A DNA stretch of 64,000 nucleotides from Streptomyces sp. NBC_00536 (GCF_036346295.1 NZ_CP107819.1:6510001-6574000); one strand, 5' to 3'; positions 27,573-39,734 are shown, counted from the first letter of the stretch. Numbers and translations: made by a program. Notes: generated by a model from the sequence alone, not told the origin.

Positions 27573-28565
27573 TTACAAGCCGCCGCGCCCGAAGGCCGCC
27601 AGCAGCCGGTCCGCCGCCGAGGTGGCGGTCACCGTGCCCGCGCGGACCTCCGCCTCCAGGCCCGGCGCCAGCTCCCGTACGGCCGGGTCGGCCCGCAGCC
27701 GTCCCAGCAGTTCGTCGCGGACCATCGTCCACGTCCATTCCACCTGCTGCGCCGCCCGCTTCGCCGTCAGCCTGCCGTCGGCCTCCAGCACCTTGCGGTG
27801 CTGCTCCAGCCGGTTCCACACCTCGTCCAGACCCGCCGACTCGCGCGCGCTGCAGGTCAGGACCGGCGGGGTCCAGGCCGCGTCCACCGGGTGCATCAGC
27901 CGCAGCGCACCGGCGAGTTCGCGCGCCGCCGCCCGGGCGTCCCGCTCGTGCGGGCCGTCCGCCTTGTTCACGGCCAGGACGTCCGCCAGCTCCAGGACGC
28001 CCTTCTTGATGCCCTGGAGCTGATCGCCCGTACGCGCCAGGGACAGCAGCAGGAACGAGTCGACCATCCCGGCCACCGTGGTCTCGGACTGGCCGACGCC
28101 GACCGTCTCCACCAGCACCACGTCGTAGCCCGCGGCCTCCATGACGATCATCGACTCGCGGGTCGCCTTCGCGACCCCGCCCAGGGTGCCCGCCGACGGC
28201 GAGGGCCGGACGAAGGCCGCCGGATCCACGGCAAGGCGCTCCATCCGGGTCTTGTCGCCCAGGATCGACCCGCCCGTACGGGTGGACGAAGGGTCCACTG
28301 CCAGCACCGCCACCCGGTGCCCGAGCCCGGTCAGCATCGTGCCGAAGGCATCGATGAACGTCGACTTGCCCACGCCCGGCACCCCGCTGATCCCGATCCG
28401 CCGGGCGGCGCCCGCGTGCGGCAGCAGCTCCGTCAGGAGCCGCTGCGCCAGCACGCGGTGATCGGCACGGGTGGACTCCACGAGGGTGATGGCGCGCGCG
28501 ATGTGCGCGCGCTTCCCGTCGAGCACGCCCTTGGCGTAGGCGTCGATGTCGATCTTCGGGGGCAT
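27573..28565 (-). CDS. meaB: Methylmalonyl-CoA mutase chaperone GTPase MeaB
   Basis: A 330-residue G3E-family GTPase (MeaB/ArgK). The P-loop is GVPGVGKSTF, with DPSSTRTGGSILGD, the ETVGVGQSE switch and NKAD for guanine recognition. MeaB loads and protects the cobalamin cofactor of methylmalonyl-CoA mutase. It is the last gene of the mutA-mutB-meaB operon, 17 bp after the mutB stop. ATG 28565 gives the family length; the longer frame upstream is an artefact of GC bias. Confidence 0.93.
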   Translation of the reverse strand: MPPKIDIDAYAKGVLDGKRAHIARAITLVESTRADHRVLAQRLLTELLPHAGAARRIGISGVPGVGKSTFIDAFGTMLTGLGHRVAVLAVDPSSTRTGGSILGDKTRMERLAVDPAAFVRPSPSAGTLGGVAKATRESMIVMEAAGYDVVLVETVGVGQSETTVAGMVDSFLLLSLARTGDQLQGIKKGVLELADVLAVNKADGPHERDARAAARELAGALRLMHPVDAAWTPPVLTCSARESAGLDEVWNRLEQHRKVLEADGRLTAKRAAQQVEWTWTMVRDELLGRLRADPAVRELAPGLEAEVRAGTVTATSAADRLLAAFGRGGL

Positions 28566-28582
28566 CGGGTCGCCGCCCCCGC

Positions 28583-30777
<2,195 letters not shown>

Positions 30778-30781
<4 letters not shown>

Positions 30782-32652
30782 GAGGTCACTCCCATCCGGT
30801 CGAGTACGGAGGACAGCACGGCGACCGCGTCACAGCCGGCGAAGACGTACTCGTCCACATCGGCCGCGCAGGTACCCGGGCGCCCGGCGAGGAACACGGT
30901 CGTGGCGCCCGCGGCGCGCAGCGCGGCCGCCACCGCCCCGGCCCGCTCCTCGTACAGCGCGTCACTGGAGCACAGCACCGCCATGCCGTCGGCGCCGCTC
31001 GCCGCGTAGGCGGCGGCCGCCGACTCCGCGTCCACGGACACCGGATCGTGCACCGCCTCGACGCCGCCCGCCTGGAACAGGTTGGAGGCGAAGGTGGCCC
31101 GCCCGGTGTGCGCGGCGGCCGGACCCAGCGCCGCCAGGAACACCCGTGGCCGGGACCCGGTCGCCGCGAGGTGCGCGTCCGAGCGGGCGCGCAGCGCCTC
31201 GAAGGCCTCGTCGCGACGGACCCGCGGCAGCCCGCCGGCCGGCGCGGCGGGCGCGCTCTCGCGGACCACCGGCTTCTCGGCCAGCGACGGGAACTCGCTG
31301 ACCCCGGTGATCGGTTCGCGGCGCTTGGCCAGCTTCTTGGACCGGTCGGCCCAGGTGGCGGCGAGCCGCTCGGCGACCAGGCCGGAGCGCAGTGCGCCGG
31401 GCAGTCCGCCGGCCTTCTCCACTTCCTGGAAGAACTCCCAGGCGGCGTGCGCGAGTTCGTCGGTGAGCTGCTCCACGTACCAGGAGCCGCCCGCCGGGTC
31501 GATCACCCGGGCCAGGTGCGACTCCTCCATCAGGATGGTGGAGGTGTTGCGGGCGATCCGGCGCGCGAAGGCGTCCGGCAGCCCGAGGTCGTGGTCGAAG
31601 GGGAGCACCGTGACCGAGTCCGCCCCGCCCACGCCCGCGGCCATGCAGGCGACCGTGGTGCGCAGCATGTTCACCCACGGGTCGCGCCGGGTCATCATCA
31701 CCGGCGAGGTCACCGCGTGCTGGCGCTGGGCGCCCGCCTCCGCGGCGCCGGACGCCTCGGCGATCCTGGCCCACAGGCGGCGCGCGGCCCGCAGCTTGGC
31801 GATGGTGAGGAACTGGTCGGCACTGGCGGCGTACCGGAACTCCAGCTGCCCGAAGGCCGCTTCCGTCCCGATGCCCGCCTCGGTGAGCGCGCGCAGATAG
31901 GCCACGCCGGTGGCCAGGGACAGCCCCAGCTCCTGCGCCGCCGAGCCGCCCGCCTCGTGGTAGGGGAGGGCGTCCACGGTCAGGGCGCGCAGCCCGGGCC
32001 AGCCGGCCGCGGTCTCCCGGGCCAGCTCCACCGCCGCCGACAGGTCCAACGCCTCACCGGTACGGGCCTCGTGGCCCAGCGGGTCGGCGCCGAGGCTGCC
32101 GCGCGCGGCCTCCGGGGCCACCTCGCGTTCGGTGTACAGACGCAGCAACTCCCGCGCGGCCGCCGCGAATTCGGCTCCGGCGTCCAGGGCGACCGGTGCG
32201 AGGTCGAGGTAGACCCCGTCCAGCGCCCGGGCCAGCCCCGCGACCGGGACGCCGCCCCGGCCGATGGTCAGCCACAGCGAGGTGACCCCGTTCTCCAGGT
32301 CGGCGAGGACGGCCTCGTTCAGCAGCGCCGGATCGGTGTGCGTGAGCCGCTGGCGCACGTCCCAGCCCGAGGCGGCGGTCCCCTCGGCCCGGCCCCCGCG
32401 CAGGAACGGCGCGAATCCGGGCAGGCCGATGGCATCGGCGTCCGCGGAGCCGCCGGAAGCGGGCGCGGTGTAGAGCGGGCGCGTGGTGAGCCCGTCTTCT
32501 AGCGTGGTGGACAACGCGTTCTCAGCTGCCTCGCCGGATGCTTCCTTGCCCGACTTGCGCAGCACGCCCTCTACCAGGCGCTGCCACTGCTCATGCGTCG
32601 CGTCAGGGAACTCGGCGGCCAGGGAAAGCCCGTCATCAGGCAGGACCGTCAT
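30778..32652 (-). CDS. mutA: Methylmalonyl-CoA mutase small subunit
   Basis: A 624-residue subunit homologous to MutB across the barrel, but its C-terminal domain lacks the DxHxxG cobalamin motif, as expected for the non-catalytic partner. ATG 32652 follows a TAGCAT-like -10 about 10 bp upstream, which suggests a leaderless or nearly leaderless transcript. It is the first gene of the operon. Confidence 0.93.
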
Positions 32653-32782
32653 GGCTCGAATGCTAGGGGCGCCGCTAAAGCGAAGCCATAACCCCCATAT
32701 GTGATCTCGCACTCCCGCCGCGTGGCAGGTTCAGGACAGACCGGCGGGATCCCGGAACAACGGGCCCACCCATCTAGGCCTC

Positions 32783-33170
32783 GCCGGTGTCCGGGGCGCC
32801 AACCTCGGCCGTGCCGGTGTCCGGGGCGCCAAAATCAGCCTCGCCGGCGTTTGAGGCGCCCCCGGAGGGCAGCGGAAGCCGCACCCGGACACGCGCGGCC
32901 GCCCGTCCCACCTCCCGCCGCCGCGCGAACGCGCCTGGCACGGCCCTCCGGGGGCGCCTCAAACGCCGGCGAGGCTGGAAGGGGCCAGGGTCTGGGCGGC
33001 GCGCGCCCCGGCGCGGCCGGGATCGGGCCGGCGTGGGGGCGCCGCGACCCGTGGCACGGCCCTCCGGGGGCGCCTCAAACGCCGGCGGGGCTGAAATGGG
33101 CCAGGGCAGCGGCCAAGGTGAGGGCGGCGCGGGCCCCGGCGCGGCCGGGATGGGGGCCGGGGTCGGGCCC
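32783..33170. repeat. Cluster of Streptomyces intergenic repeats
   Basis: A 20-bp unit starting GCCGGTGTCC occurs at 32783-32802 and 32813-32832. A 32-bp unit containing CGCCGGCGTTTGAGGCGCC occurs at 32839-32870, exactly inverted at 32943-32974, and inverted with one change at 33059-33090. The latter two sit in a larger tandem duplication of about 114 bp (from about 32938 and 33052). The GGCGTTTGAGG word is widespread in Streptomyces intergenic DNA. Confidence 0.8.
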
Positions 33171-33359
33171 GGAAGAGGCCGGTCTGCGTGCGGGCGCGTG
33201 GCGGCCGCGTTGCGGGGTCGTGAAATCCGGCAGGGGCGATCATGCGCCACCGGGCACCGGGAGCCCGCCCTTGGGAGCGGCAGAACCGCAGGTCAGGCCG
33301 GGTGTGCTGATCCCCGTACACACGCCCCGTGGCCGGTTCCGGACGGTCCCCCCGGGGGG

Positions 33360-33388
33360 TTGACCGGCACTGGGCCCGCTGACAGAGT
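33360..33388 (+). promoter_or_regulatory. Promoter of leader peptide and sulfur operon
   Basis: TTGACC (33360-33365), 17 bp, CAGAGT (33383-33388). The -10 ends 7 nt before the ATG of the leader ORF, so the transcript would begin at or near that ATG (leaderless). Confidence 0.55.
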
Positions 33389-33395
33389 CCGGGCC

Positions 33396-33497
33396 ATGTC
33401 CGCGACTGTTCGAAACGTCTCGCGGCTCCACACCCCCGGCGCGTGTACCGCTCCGGTCGGTTGTCCGGGCCGCTGTCCGGCCCCTTCCCGGGCCTGA
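33396..33497 (+). CDS. Cys-containing leader peptide ahead of the sulfur operon
   Basis: A 33-codon ORF with three cysteine codons (positions 17, 23 and 27) and an N-terminal VSRLH motif. Actinobacterial organosulfur operons often carry short, leaderless, Cys-rich leader peptides with an SRRH-like motif, thought to sense cysteine supply by ribosome stalling. The fit here is by position and composition; the sequence match is partial. It ends 222 bp before the dioxygenase gene. Confidence 0.5.
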   Translation: MSATVRNVSRLHTPGACTAPVGCPGRCPAPSRA

Positions 33498-33719
33498 CCG
33501 CCCCACCCGCGTTCGGCCTTCCGCGCCCCGACGCACCCGACGCACCCCTCCTTTGAGCCCCGCCAGGGGCCCCGGCCGCCGCCGCGCCACCCCCGCCCGG
33601 CCCCGCGCTGCCCCACCACCCGGCCCACCGGCCCCCGGCACACCGCCCACCGGCGCCAGCCCCCCGGCACGCCCACCCACATTTCTTCCGCTGCGGAACG
33701 AATCCCCAGGAGGCTCCCC

Positions 33720-34679
33720 ATGAGCACTGCCACCACCCACCGTGAGGCGACCGTCACCGTCCGGAAGGTCGGCGGCCGCATCGGCGCCGAGATCGGCTCC
33801 GTCCGCCTCGGCGGCGACCTCGCCCCCGAGACCGTCGCCCAGATCCGCGCCGCGATCCTCACCCACAAGGTCGTCTTCTTCCGCGGTCAGGACCACCTCG
33901 ACGAGGCCGGGCACGAGGCCTTCGCCCAGCTCCTCGGCGCCCCCGTCGCGCACCCCACCGTCCCCTCCGCGGACGGCCGGTACGCCCTCGGCATCGACTC
34001 CCACCACGGCGCCCGCGCCAACCAGTGGCACACCGACGTCACCTTCGTCCCCGCCTATCCCGCCTTCTCCATCCTGCGGGCCGTCACCATCCCGCCCTAC
34101 GGCGGCGACACCCTGTGGGCCAACACGGCCACCGCCTACGCCGGCCTCCCCGCCCCGCTGCGCGCCCTCGCCGACGGCCTGCGCGCCGTGCACTCCAACG
34201 AGTACGACTACGCCGCACTGCGCCCCGACGCCCTGCCCGAGGCCCTCGCCCAGTACCGCGAGGTGTTCACCTCCACGAAGTTCCTCACCGAGCACCCGGT
34301 GGTCCGCGTCCACCCCGAGACCGACGAACGCACCCTGCTCCTCGGCAACTTCGTCCAGCGCATCGACGGCCTCGCCGGCCAGGACTCCCGCGCCCTCCTC
34401 GACCTGTTCCAGGCGCACGTCGAGCGCCCCGAGAACACCGTCCGCTGGCAGTGGAGCGCCGGCGACGTCGCCATCTGGGACAACCGGGCCACCCAGCACT
34501 ACGGGGTCGACGACTCCGACGACCACGAGCGCACCCTGCGCCGGGTCACCGTCGACGGCGACGTCCCGGTCGGCCCCGACGGCCGCCCCTCCCGCCTGAT
34601 CAGCCCGGAGAGCGTCCCCGCCCCGTCCTTCGGAATCCCCTCGGGAGCGTCGGGCGCCTCGGGCGGCGCCGCCCAGTAA
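33720..34679 (+). CDS. TauD/TfdA-family 2-oxoglutarate dioxygenase
   Basis: A 319-residue Fe(II)/2-oxoglutarate dioxygenase. The metal triad is HTD (in NQWHTDVTF) plus the distal His in ATQHYGV, and the 2OG-binding Arg lies in the following RTLRRVT. Family members oxidise taurine, alkylsulfonates or sulfate esters to release sulfite or sulfate. It is first in a run with an FMN reductase, sulfonate-type ABC importer and flavin monooxygenase, so sulfur scavenging is its probable job. AGGAGG precedes the ATG. Confidence 0.88.
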   Translation: MSTATTHREATVTVRKVGGRIGAEIGSVRLGGDLAPETVAQIRAAILTHKVVFFRGQDHLDEAGHEAFAQLLGAPVAHPTVPSADGRYALGIDSHHGARANQWHTDVTFVPAYPAFSILRAVTIPPYGGDTLWANTATAYAGLPAPLRALADGLRAVHSNEYDYAALRPDALPEALAQYREVFTSTKFLTEHPVVRVHPETDERTLLLGNFVQRIDGLAGQDSRALLDLFQAHVERPENTVRWQWSAGDVAIWDNRATQHYGVDDSDDHERTLRRVTVDGDVPVGPDGRPSRLISPESVPAPSFGIPSGASGASGGAAQ

Positions 34680-34726
34680 GTCCGACCCCGCCCGGCCCCA
34701 CCCCGTACGACGCCCAAGGAGCCCTC

Positions 34727-35296
34727 GTGGCCAGCATCCTCGCCCTCACCGGCAGTCCCTCCCTGCACTCCCGCACCGCCGTCGTCGCCGAGCACGCCCT
34801 GCGCCGTCTGTCCCACTCGGGCTTCGCGACCGCGCACCTCGCCGTCCGCGAACTGCCCGCCGCCGACCTGCTGGCCGCCCGCAGCGGCCAGCCGGAACTG
34901 CGCCGGGCGCTGGCCGCCGTCGCCGGGGCGGACGGCCTGGTCATCGCGACCCCGGTGTACAAGGCCTCGTACACGGGCCTGCTCAAGGCCTTCCTCGACC
35001 TGCTCCCGCAGGACGGCCTGGCCGGCAAAACGGTCCTGCCGCTCGCCACCGGCGGCAGCCTCGCCCACGTCCTGACCCTCGACTACGCCCTGCGCCCGGT
35101 GCTCACCGCGCTCGGCGCCCGGCACGTCACCGCGGGCCGCTTCGTCCTGGACTCCTCCATCGAGCGCGGCGAGGGACCCGACCGGCTGCGCCCCGAGGCC
35201 GAGCTGGACCTCTTCCAGGCCGTCGACGAGTTCGCCGGGGCCGTGCTCGCGCGCACCGCGCTCCACCCGGACCCCACCTTGACCACCGCCCCGTAA
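34727..35296 (+). CDS. ssuE: NAD(P)H-dependent FMN reductase (SsuE-like)
   Basis: A 189-residue flavodoxin-like reductase with the phosphate-binding LTGSPSLHSRT loop and the TPVYKASYTGLLKAFLDLL segment conserved in SsuE. It would supply reduced FMN to the monooxygenase encoded downstream. GTG 34727 has an AAGGAG at 34716-34721. Confidence 0.9.
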   Translation: MASILALTGSPSLHSRTAVVAEHALRRLSHSGFATAHLAVRELPAADLLAARSGQPELRRALAAVAGADGLVIATPVYKASYTGLLKAFLDLLPQDGLAGKTVLPLATGGSLAHVLTLDYALRPVLTALGARHVTAGRFVLDSSIERGEGPDRLRPEAELDLFQAVDEFAGAVLARTALHPDPTLTTAP

Positions 35297-35337
35297 CCGC
35301 CCGCCCGCCCGCTCCACCGCCCCGAGAAGGACCAGCC

Positions 35338-36390
35338 ATGCCCGCAGCACCCGCCCGGACCCGGACCACCACCTCCCGACGCCAGTTCCTCACCCTGCTC
35401 GGCATCTCGGCGGCCGCGGTCAGCTGCGGCACGGCCACGGCCTCCGGCGGCGGCGGCGGGGGCGGGGGCGCGCAGCTCAAGAAGCTCAAGTACCAGGGCT
35501 CGGTCGGCGCGGTCTCGCTGCCCGAACTCGCCGCGGACCTCGGCTACCTCGGTGACGTCACCCTCGACTGGGTCGGCAACACCATCAGCGGCCCGCAGGA
35601 CATCCAGTCCGCCGCCACCGGCCAGACCCACTTCGGCGGAGCCTTCAACGGCGCCGTCGTCAAACTCGCGGCGGGCAAGGCCCCGATCAAGGCCGTCGTC
35701 TCCTACTACGGCTCCGACCAGTACTCCTACGGCGGCTACTACGTCCTGGAGGACAGCCCGATCCGATCCGCCCGCGACCTGATCGGCAAGAAGGTCGGCA
35801 TGAACACCCTGGGCGCCCACTACCAGGCCCTCCTGGACATCTACCTCAGCCGCAACGGCCTCTCCAAGGCGGACGCGGCCAAGGTGGAGGCGCTGGTGAT
35901 ACCCCCGGTCAATACCGAACAGGCGCTGAGACAGAAGCAGATCGAGGTCGCCGTGCTCAGCGGCGTCCTGCGCGACAAGGCTCTCGCGGCGGGCGGCATC
36001 CGGCCCCTGTTCACCGACTACGAACTGCTCGGCGCGTTCAGCGCCGGTACGTACGTGATGACCCAGCGCTTCATCAAGGAGAACCCGGACACCGTCCGTA
36101 CGTTCGTCACCGGCGTCGCCAAGGCCATCGAGTGGTCCCGCACCACCCCGCGCGAGGAGGTGATCGCCCGGATGACCGCGATCGTCAAGAAGCGCGGCCG
36201 CAACGAGGACACCACCACCCTCCAGTACTGGCACTCGTACGGAGTGGCCGAGACCGGCGGCCGGATCGGGGACAAGGAGTTCCAGCTCTGGCTCGACTGG
36301 CTCGGGGAGCGCGGAGAGATCAAGAAGGGGCAGCTCAAGGCCGCCGACCTCTACACCAACGAGTTCAACGGCTACGGAAAGGGGGCCTGA
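35338..36390 (+). CDS. ssuA: Sulfonate-type ABC substrate-binding lipoprotein
   Basis: A 350-residue periplasmic-binding-like protein. The N-terminus has a twin-arginine motif (SRRQFL) followed by a lipobox (AVSC), so it is likely a Tat-exported lipoprotein. A Gly-rich linker follows, then the NMT1/SsuA-like domain (GAVSLPELAADLGYL, AFNGAVVKLAAGKAPIKAVV). It captures aliphatic sulfonates or related sulfur sources outside the cell for the SsuBC transporter. Confidence 0.88.
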   Translation: MPAAPARTRTTTSRRQFLTLLGISAAAVSCGTATASGGGGGGGGAQLKKLKYQGSVGAVSLPELAADLGYLGDVTLDWVGNTISGPQDIQSAATGQTHFGGAFNGAVVKLAAGKAPIKAVVSYYGSDQYSYGGYYVLEDSPIRSARDLIGKKVGMNTLGAHYQALLDIYLSRNGLSKADAAKVEALVIPPVNTEQALRQKQIEVAVLSGVLRDKALAAGGIRPLFTDYELLGAFSAGTYVMTQRFIKENPDTVRTFVTGVAKAIEWSRTTPREEVIARMTAIVKKRGRNEDTTTLQYWHSYGVAETGGRIGDKEFQLWLDWLGERGEIKKGQLKAADLYTNEFNGYGKGA

Positions 36391-36395
36391 GCGTC

Positions 36396-37208
36396 ATGGC
36401 GAAGATCGTCTTCGAATCGGTCACCAAGACCTTCCCGTCCGCGTCCCGGGGCGACTTCACCGCACTCGACGGCATCGACCTCTCCATCGGGGCGGGGGAG
36501 TTCCTGGTCGTCGTGGGCCCCAGCGGCTGCGGCAAGTCCACCCTGCTCGACCTGCTCGGCGGCCTGACCCGGCCGACCGGCGGCCGGATCCTGCTCGACG
36601 GCGAGCCGGTCACCGGGCCGGGCCTGGACCGGGGCATCGTCTTCCAGCAGTACGCGCTGCTGCCGTGGCGCACCGCACTGGGCAACATCGAATTCGGCCT
36701 GGAGGCCACCGGCGTACCGCGCCGCCAACGCACCGCGAAAGCCCGGGAGTTCCTCGACCTGGTCGGGCTCACCGGCTTCGGCGACCGGCACCCGCACGAA
36801 CTGTCCGGCGGGATGCGCCAGCGCGTCGCGATCGCCCGCGCCCTGGCCTACGACCCCGACGTGCTGCTGATGGACGAGCCCTTCGCGGCGCTCGACGCGC
36901 AGACCCGCGAGTCCCTCCAGGACGAACTCCGGCGGATCTGGCAGACCACCGGCAAGACCGTCGTCTTCATCACCCACAGCATCGAGGAGGCGGTGTACCT
37001 CGGCCAGCGCGTCGCGGTCATCACCTCCCGCCCCGGCCGGGTCAAGGAGATCGTCCCCGTCTCCTTCGGGGGCCGCGCGAACGGCCTCCTGGGCGAGGAC
37101 CTGCGCTCCAGCCCCGAATTCGCCCGCTACCGCCACGAGATCTGGACCCTGCTCCACGACGAGGTGGCCCGTGCCCAGCAACTGGAGAAGGAGCAGGCCA
37201 CCGCATGA
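36396..37208 (+). CDS. ssuB: Sulfonate-type ABC ATPase
   Basis: A 270-residue importer ATPase: Walker A GPSGCGKST, Q-loop FQQYALLPW, signature LSGGMRQR, Walker B VLLMDEPF and H-loop ITHSIEEAVYL. This is the TauB/SsuB pattern. The stop overlaps the permease start (ATGA). Confidence 0.92.
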   Translation: MAKIVFESVTKTFPSASRGDFTALDGIDLSIGAGEFLVVVGPSGCGKSTLLDLLGGLTRPTGGRILLDGEPVTGPGLDRGIVFQQYALLPWRTALGNIEFGLEATGVPRRQRTAKAREFLDLVGLTGFGDRHPHELSGGMRQRVAIARALAYDPDVLLMDEPFAALDAQTRESLQDELRRIWQTTGKTVVFITHSIEEAVYLGQRVAVITSRPGRVKEIVPVSFGGRANGLLGEDLRSSPEFARYRHEIWTLLHDEVARAQQLEKEQATA

Positions 37209-38317
37209 GCACCGAAACCCACACCCCGGCCCACACCCCGGCCCACACCTCGGCCGAGCTGACCGCCCGCCCGGCCTCCGAACAGACCGCGGGCCTGGCC
37301 GCCGAACTGGCCGCGGATCCCGCCACCGCCACCGCCCCCGCCCCGGCATACCCAGCCCCTCCGGCGGGAGCGAATTCAGCCCCCGGTCGGGCGAATCCAG
37401 CCCCTCCGGCGTTTGAGGAGCGGGGTTCGGGGCGGAGCCCCGAGACGCCCGGCGCAGCCGCCGCCCAGCCCGCCCCCGCATCGGAGCCCACCCCCGCGGC
37501 GCAGCCCCGGGCCACGGGCACGGCACCCCGCAAGGCCGCCCGCAAGGGCGCCCGGTACTGGATCCGCGCCGCCGCCCTCCGCTCCGCCGCCCTCGTCGCG
37601 CTGCTCCTCGTATGGGAGACGGCGCCCCGCCTCGGCCTGGTGGACCGGACCTTCCTGCCCCCCTTCAGCGAGGTCGCCGTCGCCTGGTGGGAGCTGCTCG
37701 CCGACGGGCAGCTCGGCGAGCACACCTGGGCCAGCCTGGTCCGCTCCTTCGGCGGCTTCGGGATCGCCGTCGCGGTCGCCGTACCGCTCGGCCTGCTCAT
37801 CGGCTGGTACCGGCCGGTCGCGGAACTGCTCGGCCCGCTCCTGGAGGTGTTCCGCAACACCGCCGCCCTCGCACTGCTCCCCGTCTTCGTCCTGCTCCTC
37901 GGCATCGGCGAGACCTCGAAGATCTCGATGGTCGTCTACGCCTGCGTCTGGCCCGTCCTGCTGAACACCATCAGCGCCGTCCGCGGCGCCGACCCCACCC
38001 TCGTGCGGCTCGCCCGCTCGATGGACCTCTCCACCCTCCGGCTGTTCCAGAAGGTGATCCTGCCGTCCTCCGTGCCGACCATCTTCACCGGCATCCGGCT
38101 GGCCGGGGCGGTCTCCATCCTGGTCCTGGTCGCGGCCGAGATGATCGGCGCCAAGGCGGGCCTCGGCTATCTGATCAACGCCTCGCAGTTCAACTTCGCG
38201 ATCCCCCAGATGTACGCCGGGATCATCACCATCTCCGCGATCGGCGTGGCCTTCAACCAGCTGCTCGTCTCGATCGAGCGCCGCCTGAGCCTGTGGCGCG
38301 TCCCGGCCGCCGGCTGA
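37205..38317 (+). CDS. ssuC: Sulfonate-type ABC permease with low-complexity N-terminus
   Basis: A 370-residue permease. The membrane domain (about 115-365) has the EAA loop (LVRLARSMDLSTLRLFQKVILPSS region) of SsuC/TauC. The first about 110 residues are Ala/Pro/Thr-rich. Part of them (about residues 66-80) is encoded by a Streptomyces intergenic repeat containing GGCGTTTGAGGAGCGGGG. Such an N-terminal extension is absent from typical SsuC (about 260 aa) and would lie in the cytoplasm. An alternative start nearer the membrane domain cannot be excluded. Confidence 0.88.
   Translation: MSTETHTPAHTPAHTSAELTARPASEQTAGLAAELAADPATATAPAPAYPAPPAGANSAPGRANPAPPAFEERGSGRSPETPGAAAAQPAPASEPTPAAQPRATGTAPRKAARKGARYWIRAAALRSAALVALLLVWETAPRLGLVDRTFLPPFSEVAVAWWELLADGQLGEHTWASLVRSFGGFGIAVAVAVPLGLLIGWYRPVAELLGPLLEVFRNTAALALLPVFVLLLGIGETSKISMVVYACVWPVLLNTISAVRGADPTLVRLARSMDLSTLRLFQKVILPSSVPTIFTGIRLAGAVSILVLVAAEMIGAKAGLGYLINASQFNFAIPQMYAGIITISAIGVAFNQLLVSIERRLSLWRVPAAG
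37399..37440 (+). repeat. Intergenic-type repeat inside the ssuC coding region
   Basis: A TCCGGCGTTTGAGGAGCG word followed by GGGGTTCGGGGCGGAGCCCCG, the common Streptomyces intergenic repeat, lies in frame in ssuC. The CGGCGTTTGAGG core is shared with the cluster at 32.8-33.1 kb. A shorter CAGCCCCTCCGGCG word occurs twice just upstream. Confidence 0.7.
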
Positions 38318-38362
38318 CCCCCGCTCCCTTTGCCGCTCTCACCTCCCCTTGAGGAACCCGTC

Positions 38363-39712
38363 ATGACCACGACCAGCGAGTCCCGCCGTACCCTCCACCT
38401 CAACGCCTTCCTGATGAACGCGGGCCACCACGACGCCGCCTGGCGCCACCCCGACAGCAGCCCCGAGCGGGTCACCGACCTGCGCTACTTCCAGGAGCTG
38501 GCCAGGACCGCCGAACGCGGGCGGCTCGACTCGATCTTCTTCGCCGACGGCCTCGCCCTGTGGGGCAAGGCCCGCTACAACGCCCTCGGCGGCTTCGAAC
38601 CGCTGACCCTGCTCTCCGCCATCGCCGCGGTCACCGAGCACATCGGCCTGATCGCGACCGTCTCCACCACCTTCAACGAGCCCTTCCACACGGCCCGCAA
38701 GTTCGCGTCCCTCGACCACATCAGCAACGGCCGTGCCGGATGGAACATCGTCACCTCCGGCACCGTCGACGAGGCCCGCAACTTCAACCAGGACGAGCAC
38801 CTGGAACACCGTCTGCGCTACGACCGCGCCCGCGAGTTCCTCGACGTGGCCACCAAGCTCTGGGACAGCTGGGACGACGACGCGATCGTCCTGGACAAGG
38901 AGCGCGGGATCTACGCCGACACCGACAAGCTGCACCCGGCCGCCCACCGCGGCGAGTACTTCGGCGTCGCGGGCCCGCTCAACGTGCCCCGCTCGCCCCA
39001 GGGCCACCCGCTCCTGGTCCAGGCCGGTTCCTCCGAGGACGGCAAGGAGTTCGCGGCGCAGTACGCCGAGGCCGTCTTCACCGCGCAGCAGACCCTCGCC
39101 GACGGCCAGGCCTTCTACAAGGACCTCAAGTCCCGCCTCGCCGCGTACGGCCGGGCCGAGGACGACCTGCTCGTCCTGCCGGGCATCGCCCCCGTCATCG
39201 GCTCCACCGAGGCCGAGGCCAAGGCCCTCGAACAGCAGCTCACCGACCTCCAGGTGCCGGAGTACGGTCTGGCGCAGCTGTCCGGGATGCTCGGCACCGA
39301 CCTCAGCGGGCACCCCCTCGACGGGCCGCTGCCCGAACTGCCCGAAGAGCGCGACATCAACGGGAACAAGAGCCGGTTCACGCTCGTCGCCGAACTCGCC
39401 CGCCGCGACGGCCTCACCCTGCGCGAGCTGATCGCCCGCCTCGGCGCGGGCCGTGGCCACCGCGTCTTCGCGGGCACCCCGGAGCAGATCGCCGACCAGC
39501 TGGAGCTGTGGTTCACCCAGGGCGCGGCCGACGGGTTCAACATCATGGCGCCCGTACTGCCCACCGGGCTGACCGACTTCGTCGACCACGTGGTGCCGAT
39601 CTTGCAGAAGCGCGGCCTCTTCCGTACCGAGTACACCGGCCGCACCCTCCGCGAGAACTACGGCCTGGCGCGCCCGGCGAGCCGCTACGCCGCCCCGGCG
39701 CGGGCGCTCTGA
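38363..39712 (+). CDS. NtaA/SnaA/DszA-family flavin monooxygenase
   Basis: A 449-residue bacterial-luciferase-like monooxygenase of the NtaA/DszA type, FMNH2-dependent. Landmarks are LNAFLMNAGHHDAAWRHP, the GRAGWNIVTS active-site segment and AGSSEDGKEFAAQYAEAVF. Relatives oxidise dibenzothiophene sulfone, nitrilotriacetate or similar; with the adjacent reductase and sulfonate importer it likely desulfurises an organosulfur compound. ATG 38363 follows a GAGGA sequence. Confidence 0.9.
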   Translation: MTTTSESRRTLHLNAFLMNAGHHDAAWRHPDSSPERVTDLRYFQELARTAERGRLDSIFFADGLALWGKARYNALGGFEPLTLLSAIAAVTEHIGLIATVSTTFNEPFHTARKFASLDHISNGRAGWNIVTSGTVDEARNFNQDEHLEHRLRYDRAREFLDVATKLWDSWDDDAIVLDKERGIYADTDKLHPAAHRGEYFGVAGPLNVPRSPQGHPLLVQAGSSEDGKEFAAQYAEAVFTAQQTLADGQAFYKDLKSRLAAYGRAEDDLLVLPGIAPVIGSTEAEAKALEQQLTDLQVPEYGLAQLSGMLGTDLSGHPLDGPLPELPEERDINGNKSRFTLVAELARRDGLTLRELIARLGAGRGHRVFAGTPEQIADQLELWFTQGAADGFNIMAPVLPTGLTDFVDHVVPILQKRGLFRTEYTGRTLRENYGLARPASRYAAPARAL

Positions 39713-39734
39713 CCCCACGGACGGACGGGCGGGC

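Larger units (their letters stand above)
32653..33395. other. Gene-free repeat-rich region
   Basis: About 740 bp between mutA and the leader peptide with no credible gene. It holds repeats (32783-33100) and, at its right end, the promoter of the sulfur operon. The long frames that cross it have compositional bias only. Confidence 0.6.

Noticed and set aside
32783..33100. CRISPR array
   Set aside because: The repeats are in both orientations, with irregular spacing and no unique spacers or cas genes.
32701..33497. Long plus-strand frames over the 32.7-33.4 kb repeats
   Set aside because: They are low-complexity translations of repeat DNA. Only the short Cys-containing leader ORF at the end has positional support.
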